Positions 1 through 8,730 are shown, counted from the first letter of the stretch. The stretch: 54,496 nucleotides of DNA from CAZVCG01 sp964626265 (GCA_964626265.1 CAZVCG010000009.1:1-54496); one strand, 5' to 3'. Translations and numbers: made by a program. Notes: generated by a model from the letters alone, not told the origin.

Positions 1-71
1 CCATCTTGAATCACACCATTCCTTAAGCCATTCTTAAATTTGCGTAAGTCCTATCCGATAAAGGGCCGCAC

Positions 72-599
72 TTGTTGGTCGAGGCTGCCGAAAAAGTTCT
101 CCCGGCTCATCCCGATTGGAAAATCGTCATCGTAGGAGGCCGGTATTTCGGAACCGGCAAGGTCGAAGAATATGAAAAATCCCTCTTTGAGCGCGTCGCG
201 CTGCTTGGGACGCAAGGCGAAGTAACGGGGTATGTTCCGCGTCAGGAAGCCTTGGCTCGACTACAAAGGGCTTCGATAGCCGTACTGCCGTCGTTGTGGG
301 ACGATCCGATGCCTATGGCTATGATGGAGGCGGCGGCTTGCGGCTGCGCCGTTATCACGACAAAGCGAGGCGGAATTCCCGAAGGACTGGGGGATGCCGC
401 TCTTTATTTGTCTGAAGAAACGCCAAACGCCGTGGGATCGTTGCTTCGTCAGCTTATCGAGAATCAAGCCGTTTTGCGCGACTGGCAGCATAAAGCCCGC
501 GCATGGGTCGTCCAGCGCCGCGATATCAGGGCGGCGGCGCAACATTTGGATAAGTTGCGCCAAAAAATTCATGCGGCTTTTGCGCAAACAAGGGTTTGA
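72..599 (+). CDS. Glycosyltransferase family 4, C-terminal half only (5'-truncated)
   Basis: Retaining GT-B glycosyltransferase, nucleotide-sugar-binding lobe only (175 aa from a TTG). The frame is open from position 48, after a stop at 45-47, and the segment KGPHLLVEA, which normally lies mid-protein in GT4 enzymes, begins at 60, ahead of the TTG. VIVGG follows near residues 19-23, and the donor-site region DDPMPM...EAAACG...GGIPE lies at about 77-104. No acceptor lobe is encoded upstream: all three frames have stops within the first 47 bases (7-9, 35-37, 45-47). The gene is therefore a remnant, or the left edge is misassembled. The sugar and acceptor cannot be told. Confidence 0.75.
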   Translation: MLVEAAEKVLPAHPDWKIVIVGGRYFGTGKVEEYEKSLFERVALLGTQGEVTGYVPRQEALARLQRASIAVLPSLWDDPMPMAMMEAAACGCAVITTKRGGIPEGLGDAALYLSEETPNAVGSLLRQLIENQAVLRDWQHKARAWVVQRRDIRAAAQHLDKLRQKIHAAFAQTRV

Positions 600-681
600 A
601 AATCACGGCTTGAACTCTGCGCCCAATGCGCTAACCTTATGGTTAATGCGCAATTCAGCGCCTTATCCGGAGCTACACCTC

Positions 682-1332
682 ATGACTTTCGCCGATCGTG
701 ACCCCATGGAAACCCTCGCCAATCTCGTTCCCATCGTGATCGAACAGACTTCGCGCGGCGAACGCTCGTTCGATATTTATTCGAGGCTGTTGAAAGAACG
801 CATCATCTTCATGGTCGGCCCCGTGGACGACCATATCTCCAGCCTTGTTTGCGCCCAGTTGCTGTTCCTTGAATCCGAGAACCCGAACAAGGATATTTCC
901 TTCTATATTAATTCTCCTGGCGGCGTGGTGTCTGCGGGTCTCGCTATGTACGATACGATGCAATATATCCGTTCGCCCGTTTCCACGGTATGCATCGGGC
1001 AGGCGTGTTCGATGGGGTCGCTTCTGCTTTGCGCGGGGGCCAAGGGCAAACGCTATTCGCTGCCCAACAGTCGCATCATGATTCACCAGCCATCCGGCGG
1101 CGCGCAAGGCCAGGCGGCAGACATCGAAATCCAGGCCCGCGAAATCATCAAGCTTCGCCAAAGACTTAATGAGATTTATGTGAATCATACCGGCCAACCG
1201 TTCGATAAAATCGCCAGTTCGGTCGATCGCGATAACTTTATGTCGGCTGAAGAAGCCAAGGCCTTCGGATTGATCGACGAAGTCGTGTCGAAGCGTCCGG
1301 AAGGCACTGAAACGGAAAAGAAAGCGGCTTAA
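682..1332 (+). CDS. clpP: ATP-dependent Clp protease proteolytic subunit ClpP
   Basis: Serine peptidase that forms the double-heptamer chamber degrading substrates unfolded by ClpX or ClpA in the cytoplasm. At 216 aa it has the normal family length. The catalytic triad is visible: Ser110 in GQACSMGS, His135 in RIMIHQPSGG and Asp184 in VDRDNFM. The start at 682 is chosen because GGAG lies at 669-672, nine bases upstream; the frame stays open further upstream (from 394), but that stretch overlaps the glycosyltransferase remnant and has no ClpP similarity. An internal ATG at 706 (METLANLVP) is the alternative. clpX follows after 134 bases on the same strand. Confidence 0.97.
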   Translation: MTFADRDPMETLANLVPIVIEQTSRGERSFDIYSRLLKERIIFMVGPVDDHISSLVCAQLLFLESENPNKDISFYINSPGGVVSAGLAMYDTMQYIRSPVSTVCIGQACSMGSLLLCAGAKGKRYSLPNSRIMIHQPSGGAQGQAADIEIQAREIIKLRQRLNEIYVNHTGQPFDKIASSVDRDNFMSAEEAKAFGLIDEVVSKRPEGTETEKKAA

Positions 1333-1466
1333 ACAAAGTTTGGCCCTATTTTTCGGGTTAATAATCCGGTAACCAGCGCCGGAATATGCTGGAGAGCGAT
1401 ATTACGTCGAAAGGACGCGGTTTTGTCCGTTTGACGCGGCGATTTTGACGAGGAAGCAGGCCCCCG

Positions 1467-2738
1467 ATGACCAAATCCAGCAGCAGCGACCCCAAGAGTA
1501 CGCTCTACTGCTCTTTTTGCGGCAAGAGCCAGCACGAAGTCCGCAAGCTTATCGCCGGGCCGACGGTGTTCATTTGCGACGAATGCGTCGAGCTGTGCAT
1601 GGACATCATCCGCGAGGAAAGCAAAACGACACTCGTCAAATCGCGCGACGGCGTCCCGGTTCCGCGGGATATCAACGCCGTGTTGGACGACTACGTGATC
1701 GGTCAGTCGCACGCCAAACGCGTGCTGTCGGTGGCCGTACACAACCACTACAAGCGCCTTGCGCACGGCGCGCGCAATTCGGACGTCGAATTGGCGAAGT
1801 CGAACATTCTTCTCATAGGCCCCACGGGTTGCGGTAAAACGCTTCTCGCGCAAACGCTGGCGCGCATCATCGACGTGCCGTTCACGATGGCAGATGCAAC
1901 GACGCTTACCGAAGCGGGTTACGTCGGTGAAGACGTCGAAAACATCATTCTGAAGCTATTGCAAGCTGCCGATTACAATGTTGAACGCGCACAGCGCGGC
2001 ATCGTCTATATCGACGAAATCGACAAAATCAGCCGCAAATCCGACAACCCGTCCATCACGCGCGATGTGTCGGGCGAAGGCGTGCAACAAGCGTTGCTCA
2101 AGATTATGGAAGGCACGGTGGCTTCGGTTCCTCCACAGGGAGGCCGCAAACATCCCCAGCAAGAGTTTTTGCAAGTCGACACAACGAACATCCTGTTCAT
2201 TTGCGGCGGTGCGTTTGCGGGCCTTGAAAAAATCATCTCGCAGCGCGGACGCGGCACGTCGATCGGTTTCGGCGCGGACGTGCGTGGGCCTGAAGACCGC
2301 CGTACGGGCGATGTGCTGCGCGAAGTCGAGCCGGATGACCTGCTCAAGTTTGGCTTAATCCCCGAATTTATTGGCCGTCTGCCGGTTGTGGCGACGCTCA
2401 CCGACCTCGACGAAACGGCGCTCATCGACATCCTGACGCGGCCCAAGAATGCCATCGTCAAGCAGTTCCAGCGGCTGTACGAAATGGAAAACGTCGCGCT
2501 CGACGTCACTGACGATGGCTTGCACGCGATTGCCCAAAAAGCCATCGCCCGCAAGACGGGCGCGCGCGGCTTGCGGTCGATCATGGAAGGCGTATTGCTC
2601 GACTCGATGTTCGATTTGCCGGGCACGCCGGACGTTGAAAAGGTCGTCGTCAATAAGGACGTCGTCGAGGGCAAGTCCAAGCCGATCATGGTTCACGGCG
2701 AACCGCGCAAAGTCGCCGAGGGCGGCGCTTCGGCGTAA
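1467..2738 (+). CDS. clpX: ATP-dependent Clp protease ATP-binding subunit ClpX
   Basis: Hexameric AAA+ unfoldase that recognises tagged proteins and feeds them to ClpP. The N-terminal zinc-binding domain has Cys15, Cys18, Cys37 and Cys40. Walker A is GPTGCGKT at residues 118-125, the GYVGEDVE pore-loop segment follows, then Walker B IVYIDEIDK and the C-terminal small domain with TGARGLRS. At 423 aa it is full length. GAGG at 1450-1453 lies a little far (13 bases) from the ATG. It sits directly after clpP and before lon, so the main cytoplasmic AAA+ proteases are grouped here. Confidence 0.98.
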   Translation: MTKSSSSDPKSTLYCSFCGKSQHEVRKLIAGPTVFICDECVELCMDIIREESKTTLVKSRDGVPVPRDINAVLDDYVIGQSHAKRVLSVAVHNHYKRLAHGARNSDVELAKSNILLIGPTGCGKTLLAQTLARIIDVPFTMADATTLTEAGYVGEDVENIILKLLQAADYNVERAQRGIVYIDEIDKISRKSDNPSITRDVSGEGVQQALLKIMEGTVASVPPQGGRKHPQQEFLQVDTTNILFICGGAFAGLEKIISQRGRGTSIGFGADVRGPEDRRTGDVLREVEPDDLLKFGLIPEFIGRLPVVATLTDLDETALIDILTRPKNAIVKQFQRLYEMENVALDVTDDGLHAIAQKAIARKTGARGLRSIMEGVLLDSMFDLPGTPDVEKVVVNKDVVEGKSKPIMVHGEPRKVAEGGASA

Positions 2739-2821
2739 TCCACCCCCAAAAGATGGTTAAGATGCTAACCGTACGAAAATGCGGGGGTTTTGCTGCGCCA
2801 TAATAATGTCAGTATTGGCAT

Positions 2822-2848
2822 CTTGTATTTTCATTTCCGCGCCCAATT
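2822..2848 (+). promoter_or_regulatory. Candidate sigma-32 (RpoH) heat-shock promoter for lon
   Basis: CTTGTA at 2822-2827, a 13-base spacer, then GCCCAATT at 2841-2848. This resembles the sigma-32 pattern CTTGAA-N13/15-CCCCATNT with a few mismatches. It lies about 104 bases upstream of the lon start in the 213-base clpX-lon gap. lon is a classic heat-shock gene, which supports the reading; it rests on the motif alone. Confidence 0.4.
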
Positions 2849-2951
2849 TGTTAACCTATCGAATGCAGGTTGCTCTGATTCTCGTGAACGAATCACATTG
2901 CCGGTTCTCTCTGCGGCATATTGACGCGTGGAGCTATGAAAGGATTTGCGA

Positions 2952-5366
2952 ATGGTAGCCCAATCTCCCAATGGCGCTCTTTATCCCGTTTTGCCGTTGC
3001 GTGACATCGTCGTCTTTCCGCACATGATCGTGCCGCTTTTTGTCGGTCGCGAAAAGTCCGTGAAGGCGCTCGAAGACGTCATGCAGGAAGACAAACACAT
3101 CCTTTTGCTGACGCAGAAAAACGCATCGCAAGACGATCCGGCCAAGGAAGATCTCTATACCTTCGGCACCGTAGGCACGGTATTGCAGTTGCTGAAATTG
3201 CCGGACGGCACGGTGAAAGTCCTGGTTGAAGGCGGACACAGGGCCAAAGTGGTGAAGTTCACCGAAAATCAGGATTTCTTTCAGGCGTTTGCCGAGCCGG
3301 TCAATGAGCACTCCGGCGACAAGCCGGAACTCGAAGCTTTAGCTCGCGCCGTCGTCGGTCAGTTCGAGCAGTACATAAAGCTCAACAAGAAAATTCCGCC
3401 CGAAGTCATGGTAACGGTCAATCAGATCGACGACCCTGCACGGTTGGCGGACACCGTAGCTTCGCACCTGACGCTTAAAATTGCCGACAAACAGGAGCTA
3501 CTGGAAACGCCGTCCATCAACGGGCGTCTGGAAAAGATCTTCGGTCACATGGAGGGCGAGATCGGGGTGCTGACGGTCGAAAAGCGCATCCGCAAGCGCG
3601 TTAAGAGCCAGATGGAAAAGACGCAACGCGAGTACTACCTGAATGAGCAAATGAAGGCGATTCAGAAAGAACTCGGCGAAGGCGAAGATGGCAAGGACGA
3701 AATCGCCGAGATGGAATCCAAGATCAACGCGACCAGGATGAGCAAGGAAGCCAAGGAAAAATGCATGGCCGAGCTCAAAAAACTGCGATCGATGAGCCCA
3801 ATGTCGGCGGAAGCGACAGTTGTACGCAACTACCTCGACTGGATGCTCTCGATCCCATGGCAAAAACGCACGAAGACGCGCCGCAACATCAAGGAGGCGC
3901 AAAAAATTCTCGACGTCGATCATTATGGTCTCGACAAGGTCAAGGAGCGCATCCTCGAATATCTCGCCGTCCAGCAAAGGCACAGCAAGGTGCGGGGCAC
4001 GATCTTGTGCCTTGTCGGTCCCCCCGGCGTCGGCAAAACGTCGCTCGGCAAATCCATCGCGCGGGCAACGGGCCGCAATTTCGTGCGCATGTCTCTGGGT
4101 GGCATTCGCGACGAAGCCGAAGTGCGAGGCCATCGCCGCACCTATATCGGTTCGATGCCCGGCAAGGTCATTCAGGGCATGAAGAAAGCCAAGTCGTCTA
4201 ATCCTCTTTTCCTGCTGGATGAGGTCGACAAGCTGGGTCAGGATTGGCGCGGCGATCCGTCGTCGGCGCTGCTCGAAGTGCTCGACCCCGAGCAGAACAA
4301 CACGTTCAACGATCACTATCTCGAAGTCGATTACGATCTTTCCGACGTGATGTTCGTTTGCACGGCCAACACGTTGCGGATGCCCCAACCGTTGCTCGAC
4401 CGCATGGAGATCATTCGTCTCGCCGGTTACACGGAAGACGAAAAGGTCGTCATCGCGAAACGCCACTTGATACCGAAAGCCGTCAAGGAACACGGCTTGA
4501 AAAAGACCGAGTTCTCTATGTCCGAGGACGCTCTCCGCGACATCATTCGCTACTACACACGCGAAGCGGGCGTTCGCAATCTAGAGCGGGAAATCGCCAA
4601 TCTGGCGCGCAAGGCCATCAAGGAAATTCTCGTAAAGAGTCTGTCGTCGGTGCATATCACGCGGCGCAATCTCGAGAAATACGCGGGCGTGAAAAAGTTC
4701 CGCTATGGCGAAGTCGAAGCCGAAGATTTGGTCGGCGTGACGACCGGCCTCGCGTGGACGGAAGTCGGCGGCGAATTGCTGTCGATCGAGGCGGTGGCAT
4801 TGCCGGGCAAGGGCAAAATCATCATCACCGGCAAGCTCGGCGACGTGATGCGTGAATCCGTTCAGGCGGCTGAAAGCTATGTCAAGGCGCGTGCCGTTGC
4901 GTTCGGCATCAAGCCGACGTTGCTCGACAAGCGCGACATCCATGTGCACGTACCTGAAGGCGCAACACCTAAAGACGGCCCCAGCGCGGGCGTCGCCATG
5001 GTCACATCCATCGTCTCTGTGATGACCGGCATTCCGGTTCATAAAGACGTGGCGATGACGGGCGAAATCACGTTGCGCGGCCGCGTGCTGCCCATCGGCG
5101 GGCTTAAAGAAAAGCTTTTGGCGGCGTTGCGGGGTGGCCTGACGACTGTTTTGATCCCCAAGGAAAACGAAAAGGATTTGACGGAGATTCCGGAGAACGT
5201 GAAGAAAGGCCTCAAGATCGTGTTTATCAACACGGTTGACGAGGTGCTGAAGTTTGCGCTCACAAAGCCTCTTGAGCCTATCGAATGGGACGAAGCCGCT
5301 GAACTCGCGGCAGAAAAGGCCAAGCGCAGCGCGGACGCTTCTGTCGAAGAAGCCTTGCGTCATTAA
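2952..5366 (+). CDS. lon: ATP-dependent protease Lon
   Basis: Homo-hexameric AAA+ serine protease that degrades misfolded and regulatory proteins. The order is: N-terminal LON substrate domain (LPLRDIVVFPHMIVPLFVGR), a coiled-coil linker with KTQREYYLNEQMKAIQKELGE, the AAA+ domain with Walker A GPPGVGKT and Walker B LFLLDEVDK, and the peptidase domain with catalytic Ser678 in PKDGPSAG and the partner Lys in GGLKEK. Length is 804 aa from the ATG at 2952, which has AAAGGA seven bases upstream; a TTG two codons earlier is less likely. After the stop, ACGCACAA (5387-5394) and TTGTGCGT (5415-5422) can pair but no T-run follows. Confidence 0.98.
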   Translation: MVAQSPNGALYPVLPLRDIVVFPHMIVPLFVGREKSVKALEDVMQEDKHILLLTQKNASQDDPAKEDLYTFGTVGTVLQLLKLPDGTVKVLVEGGHRAKVVKFTENQDFFQAFAEPVNEHSGDKPELEALARAVVGQFEQYIKLNKKIPPEVMVTVNQIDDPARLADTVASHLTLKIADKQELLETPSINGRLEKIFGHMEGEIGVLTVEKRIRKRVKSQMEKTQREYYLNEQMKAIQKELGEGEDGKDEIAEMESKINATRMSKEAKEKCMAELKKLRSMSPMSAEATVVRNYLDWMLSIPWQKRTKTRRNIKEAQKILDVDHYGLDKVKERILEYLAVQQRHSKVRGTILCLVGPPGVGKTSLGKSIARATGRNFVRMSLGGIRDEAEVRGHRRTYIGSMPGKVIQGMKKAKSSNPLFLLDEVDKLGQDWRGDPSSALLEVLDPEQNNTFNDHYLEVDYDLSDVMFVCTANTLRMPQPLLDRMEIIRLAGYTEDEKVVIAKRHLIPKAVKEHGLKKTEFSMSEDALRDIIRYYTREAGVRNLEREIANLARKAIKEILVKSLSSVHITRRNLEKYAGVKKFRYGEVEAEDLVGVTTGLAWTEVGGELLSIEAVALPGKGKIIITGKLGDVMRESVQAAESYVKARAVAFGIKPTLLDKRDIHVHVPEGATPKDGPSAGVAMVTSIVSVMTGIPVHKDVAMTGEITLRGRVLPIGGLKEKLLAALRGGLTTVLIPKENEKDLTEIPENVKKGLKIVFINTVDEVLKFALTKPLEPIEWDEAAELAAEKAKRSADASVEEALRH

Positions 5367-5478
5367 TAGTTAATGACTTGATGCGCACGCACAATCCATA
5401 CGTCGGCGTTGCGCTTGTGCGTTAACTAAAATCGGGCAGAATCCCTCGGAAAACCTGCGTTTTTTTGACGTTCAGCGA

Positions 5479-5506
5479 TTGACACGGTTATTTTACGTTG
5501 TCTACA
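5479..5506 (+). promoter_or_regulatory. Candidate sigma-70 type promoter for hupB
   Basis: A consensus -35 box TTGACA lies at 5479-5484. After 16 bases there is a weak -10 candidate, TCTACA (5501-5506). The HU start codon lies about 80 bases downstream. The perfect -35 is the main support; the -10 is poor. Confidence 0.4.
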
Positions 5507-5587
5507 GTGGCCCATTCGCTGATGCCGCCGCGCCTGAGCGCCATAAGGGGCATCGGGCCAAGTCCTCAAACTTAGGGAGTTTCTCTC

Positions 5588-5887
5588 GTGAACAAGAACG
5601 AATTCATTGCGGCCGTTGCCGACAACAAAGCTCTGGCCAAACTTGATTTATCCAAGGCCGCCATTTCCACCGTTGTCGACACCATGTTGGCCACCATCGA
5701 AAACACGCTGAAAAAGGGCGAAGAAGTCCGACTCGTCGGCTTCGGCAATTTCTATGTATCCAAGCGCGCCGCAGCCAAAGGCCGCAATCCGCGAACGGGC
5801 GAAGAGATCGACATCAAAGCCTCGCGTCTGCCCAAATTCCGCGCTGGCAAGCAGCTCAAGGATCAGGTCAACACCGGCGGAAAGTAA
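5588..5887 (+). CDS. hupB: DNA-binding protein HU
   Basis: Small histone-like protein that bends and compacts DNA in the nucleoid. The 99-aa length, the N-terminal helical body (MNKNEFIAAVAD...) and the signature GFGNFYVSKRAAAKGRNPRTGE, covering the DNA-binding beta-arm, are all typical of HU. The start is GTG with GGGAG at 5575-5579, eight bases upstream. It follows lon, as in many alphaproteobacteria, but has its own promoter-like -35 box and is closed by a strong terminator. A homodimeric HU-beta is the most likely form. Confidence 0.96.
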   Translation: MNKNEFIAAVADNKALAKLDLSKAAISTVVDTMLATIENTLKKGEEVRLVGFGNFYVSKRAAAKGRNPRTGEEIDIKASRLPKFRAGKQLKDQVNTGGK

Positions 5888-5909
5888 GCTGTATTATGGG
5901 ATTCACAGC

Positions 5910-5943
5910 CGGGCCGGTGGGGCAACCTTCCGGCCCGATTTTT
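5910..5943 (+). terminator. Rho-independent terminator after hupB
   Basis: CGGGCCGG (5910-5917) pairs perfectly with CCGGCCCG (5930-5937) around a 12-base loop, followed directly by ATTTTT. It lies 22 bases after the HU stop codon. Confidence 0.88.
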
Positions 5944-5947
5944 CAGA

Positions 5948-6022
5948 GGGCATAAGGCAGGGATCAGGTATCGGATTATTTAACTTTTTCTGATGCCTGT
6001 TTTCTGTCATCTGTTATCTGAA
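5948..6022. repeat. Imperfect inverted element of the CAGG-TCAG repeat family
   Basis: The gap between the HU terminator and tRNA-Val holds CAGGGATCAGGTATC, a short AT-rich middle, then CTGATGCCTG followed by TCTGTCATCTGTTATCTG. CAGGTATCGG and the reverse complement of TTCTGATGCCTG can pair. The right arm is closely matched by the sequence before tkt (16249-16275), so this is a dispersed element. Confidence 0.5.
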
Positions 6023-6097
6023 GGGCGGTTAGCTCAGCGGTAGAGCATCTCGTTTACACCGAGAGGGTCGGGGGTTCGAAACCCTCACCGCCCACCA
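6023..6097 (+). tRNA. tRNA-Val (anticodon TAC)
   Basis: Complete cloverleaf. Acceptor GGGCGGT (6023-6029) pairs with ACCGCCC (6087-6093); the D arm is AGCTCAGCGGTAGAGC; the anticodon stem TCTCG/CGAGA encloses loop TTTACAC with anticodon TAC; the T arm contains GGTTCGAAACC. The discriminator A and an encoded CCA end at 6097. It decodes valine GUA/GUG codons. Confidence 0.97.
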
Positions 6098-6212
6098 ATG
6101 GATTTCATAGCGGGGCGAAGTCGAGCTTAAAAAAATCTTATGTCCGCAGAAGCTTGAAGATCGCAAGCGGACTCGAGCCATAAGCAACTTTTGAAAATCT
6201 TCTGTCCATAAT

Positions 6213-6260
6213 GGCTTTAGCGTAGGCTGGCTGGCTCAGTCGGCCCATTTGCCCTACGCT
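6213..6260. repeat. GCGTAGGC/GCCCTACGC inverted repeat, copy 1
   Basis: GGCTTTAGCGTAGGC (6213-6227) and GCCCTACGCT (6251-6260) form an imperfect hairpin just beyond the 3' end of the Spy-like gene on the minus strand. The same two arms, in the opposite order, occur near the right end of the window (54351-54412). There is no T-run for the minus transcript, so a terminator role is unproven. Confidence 0.5.
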
Positions 6261-6269
6261 TTCTAAAAA

Positions 6270-6743
6270 CTACGGCCTAATCGGCTCGGCTGTTCTCTTG
6301 CCGTTGTGATTTTTGCCGCGCTCGCCACGCTTTCTGTCGAAACGCTCTGCCAGAATTTTACGGTCAGCTGCGCTGAATTTTTCCGCGATGCTTGCCATGG
6401 CTTCGGCCTTGAGGCGTGCGGTTTTGTCGATGAGGGCCTGCATCTCGTCATGTTTTGCGAGATAGGCGGCCTTGTCGAACTTTTCGGCGCTTAACAGGGC
6501 GGCCATCTCCTTGCGCTTGGCCTTAATCTGCTCGCTGATGTGCTTGCCGTCGTAACGCGCCTTGTTCATGGCGTCTTTATAGGTCTTAAACTTTTCGTCT
6601 GACAGGCGCGGCTTGTCGGTTTTGGCGGATTTTTGTTGTTCCGTTGTCGTGGCGGATTTCGACGCGGCGATTTCCGCGTTGGCTGATCCGGCGAGAAGCA
6701 AAAGCAACATGGAAACCGAAGCGAGAATAAGGCGCATTTTCAT
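6270..6743 (-). CDS. Secreted Spy/CpxP-like or heavy-metal-resistance type helical protein
   Basis: Predicted periplasmic, 157 aa. A signal peptide (MKMRLILASVSMLLLLLAGSANA) ends at an ANA-E type cleavage site. The rest is charged and helical. A segment with LLSAEKFDKAAYLAKHDEM, followed by KLRAEAM-like and EKFSAADRKILAERF-like stretches, resembles the two-helix pattern of Spy/CpxP/ZraP proteins, which act as periplasmic chaperones or metal sensors. The tail is basic (RKRGERGKNHNGKR). AAAGG lies eight bases upstream of the ATG; a second ATG two codons later is possible. It stands alone, divergent from the M20 peptidase. Family placement is by pattern only. Confidence 0.7.
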   Translation of the reverse strand: MKMRLILASVSMLLLLLAGSANAEIAASKSATTTEQQKSAKTDKPRLSDEKFKTYKDAMNKARYDGKHISEQIKAKRKEMAALLSAEKFDKAAYLAKHDEMQALIDKTARLKAEAMASIAEKFSAADRKILAERFDRKRGERGKNHNGKRTAEPIRP

Positions 6744-6824
6744 AGGGATACCTTTTGGCTAGGATTCCCTTCTGCCTTATCCTAAAACGACATGGGCCAC
6801 AAAAAGAAAAATTAGAGAAAGACC

Positions 6825-8048
6825 ATGTTGGACAAAATACTCGTATCCCTCGATTCCGAACGCGACACAGTCATTGATCTGCAAAGAGCCCTTGTCGCCG
6901 TCCCGGCTCTGTCCCCCGATAATGGCGGCGAGGGAGAACGGGCCAAGGCAGATAAACTCAAGGAGTGGCTGGCGGAGCAAGGTTTGCCCGCTGTGAAGGA
7001 ATACAACGCGCCGGACGATCGCGTGCCCTGCGGCCATCGTCCAAACATGTCGTTGATAATCCCGGGCCAAGATGCGGCCCGCACATTGTGGGTGATCGCG
7101 CATCTGGATGTCGTGCCGGTCGGCGACCGCGCGTTATGGAATACCGATCCGTTCAAGCTGGAAATTGAAGGCGACATCGTCCGAGGCCGCGGCGTCGAAG
7201 ACAATCATCAAGGTGTTGTCAGCACTGCGCTTTTGGCCAAGGCACTCAAAACCCACAACGTCACGCCGCCGATCAATTACGGGATCTTGTTCGTGGCCGA
7301 CGAAGAAACCGGCAGCAAATATGGGCTTGATTATGTGTTGGAACATTACGGCGAACTGTTCAAAAAGAACGATTTGTTTTTGGTGCCCGATTTCGGCACG
7401 CCTACGGGCGAAGCGGTTGAGATTGCCGAAAAAAGCATGTTGTGGCTGAAAATCACGGTCACGGGCAAGCAATGTCACGGTTCGATGCCGCACAAGGGGA
7501 TCAACTCGCTTCGCGCTGCGGCGGATTTCATTCTCAAGATTGAACGACTGAAACAAATTTTTGGCGATTCAGATCCGATTTACGATCCGCCCGCCTCGAC
7601 GTTCGAGTCGACAAAAAAAGAAGCCAACGTCGAGAATATCAATACCGTACCGGGCCGTGACGTGTTTTACATCGATTGCCGCGTGTTGCCTCACTACAAA
7701 CTCGACGATGTGATGGCGGAAATACGTAAGTTGGGCGACGAAGTCATCAAAACGCACGGCGTTATCATCGACTACGAAAAGGTTCAGTATAAACAAGCGG
7801 CGAAAGCCACGCCGGAAGACAGCGATATCGTCAAGCGCCTCATGCCGGCTATTAAGGCGGTCTATGGCGGTCAGCCCAAGGCCATCGGCGTCGGTGGCGG
7901 CACCGTGGCGGCTTTTTTGCGGGCCAAGGGCTATCATGCCGTCGTTTGGGCCAATCTGGAGGACAACGCTCACCAACCCAACGAACGCTCCAGCATCAAG
8001 CGCACCATCGGCGATGCCAAGGTCATGGCGCGGGTCCTTATGGGCTGA
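6825..8048 (+). CDS. M20-family zinc metallopeptidase / deacylase
   Basis: Cytoplasmic di-zinc hydrolase of the ArgE/DapE/peptidase T-like M20 family, 407 aa. Metal and catalytic residues are visible: HLDVVP (His and Asp) near residue 91, GRGVEDNHQG near 126, the general-base pair in DEETGSKYG near 163, and a C-terminal H in NAHQPNE. The central lid or dimerisation domain contains TVTGKQCHGSMPHKGINS. The substrate is not clear; sequences of this type are often labelled Xaa-His dipeptidase-like or desuccinylase-like without proof. GAGAAAG lies just upstream of the ATG. It is monocistronic. Confidence 0.88.
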   Translation: MLDKILVSLDSERDTVIDLQRALVAVPALSPDNGGEGERAKADKLKEWLAEQGLPAVKEYNAPDDRVPCGHRPNMSLIIPGQDAARTLWVIAHLDVVPVGDRALWNTDPFKLEIEGDIVRGRGVEDNHQGVVSTALLAKALKTHNVTPPINYGILFVADEETGSKYGLDYVLEHYGELFKKNDLFLVPDFGTPTGEAVEIAEKSMLWLKITVTGKQCHGSMPHKGINSLRAAADFILKIERLKQIFGDSDPIYDPPASTFESTKKEANVENINTVPGRDVFYIDCRVLPHYKLDDVMAEIRKLGDEVIKTHGVIIDYEKVQYKQAAKATPEDSDIVKRLMPAIKAVYGGQPKAIGVGGGTVAAFLRAKGYHAVVWANLEDNAHQPNERSSIKRTIGDAKVMARVLMG

Positions 8049-8237
8049 GACTGTAAAGTCCTAAAGGCTTCAAAGCCATGGGAAATACGGTTAAAATGGG
8101 CTAATTCGAGAACGAATGGTTGACAGCCGAGGCCCCCGTAGCCTAAAGGTTGCCTCCCGTTCTTATAAGGCAGACGGTTCCCTTTGGGCCGCAGTCGCGG
8201 TTGCGTGTAACGCAGAGCAGTCGCGGCAAACATATAA
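8049..8237 (+). other. Leader region of tRNA-Asp
   Basis: This 189-base gap has no convincing gene. TTGACA at 8120-8125 is a full -35 match, but the -10 candidate (TAAAGG, 8144-8149, spacer 18) is weak. It is the best candidate promoter for the tRNA that begins at 8238. Confidence 0.3.
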
Positions 8238-8314
8238 GCGGGTGTAGCTCAGTTGGTTAGAGCGTCGGCCTGTCACGCCGAAGGTCGCGGGTTCAAGTCC
8301 CGTCACTCGCGCCA
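8238..8314 (+). tRNA. tRNA-Asp (anticodon GTC)
   Basis: Acceptor GCGGGTG (8238-8244) pairs with CACTCGC (8304-8310) with one G-T pair. D arm TAGCTCAGTTGGTTAGA, anticodon stem TCGGC/GCCGA with loop CTGTCAC (anticodon GTC) and T arm GGGTTCAAGTCCC are all standard. Discriminator G and encoded CCA end at 8314. Confidence 0.97.
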
Positions 8315-8366
8315 TTTCCACGGAACATTCCGTTTAACGGAATTAGCGCAAAGCGAATTCCTGTTC

Positions 8367-8576
8367 TTAAAGGTTGAAGGTTCTTGTCGAGCTGCGTTGA
8401 AGCTTTTGCATCGTCGAATCGATTCCTTGGTAACCGTGAGGCGTGGCCCTTCTGGCTCCAGAGCCATTGCACACCCCGGTTGTTTCGTTGCGAAAGAATT
8501 CCGCAATATCGTTTTCTGCGGGCGAGGCGGCATCGCCAACTGGGACAGAGTTTTGCGCGTTATCGTTACTCATCAT
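8367..8576 (-). CDS. Possible small protein in the tRNA-Asp / solute-binding-protein gap
   Basis: The 416 bases from 8315 to 8730 hold no recognised gene. The best candidate is this 69-aa minus-strand frame beginning MMSNDNAQNSVPVGD, with CGAGGA about seven bases upstream of the first ATG. Its N-terminal half has plausible composition (DAASPAENDIAEFF); the C-terminal half is low in hydrophobic residues. No domain is recognised and no strong promoter is visible. It may be noise. Confidence 0.25.
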   Translation of the reverse strand: MMSNDNAQNSVPVGDAASPAENDIAEFFRNETTGVCNGSGARRATPHGYQGIDSTMQKLQRSSTRTFNL

Positions 8577-8730
8577 TTTGGGTCCTCGATATAATTTCCG
8601 GAAACATAACTGCCGCTAGTGTAAAAAACCAATCCGGACAATACAACTATAACTTTTCTTTTCCCCTTTTAACCATAAGGGCTTAAGGTCATAATAATCT
8701 TGGAAGATCAACCTTTATCCATGGTGATCC

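Noticed and set aside
394..681. N-terminal extension of ClpP from the upstream open frame
   Set aside because: The extension overlaps the glycosyltransferase remnant, is unlike ClpP, and GGAG at 669-672 supports the start at 682.
3498..4493. Long open frame on the minus strand inside lon (331 codons)
   Set aside because: It lies wholly opposite the lon AAA+ domain, has His/Arg-rich low-quality translation typical of antisense frames in GC-rich genes, and no start signal.
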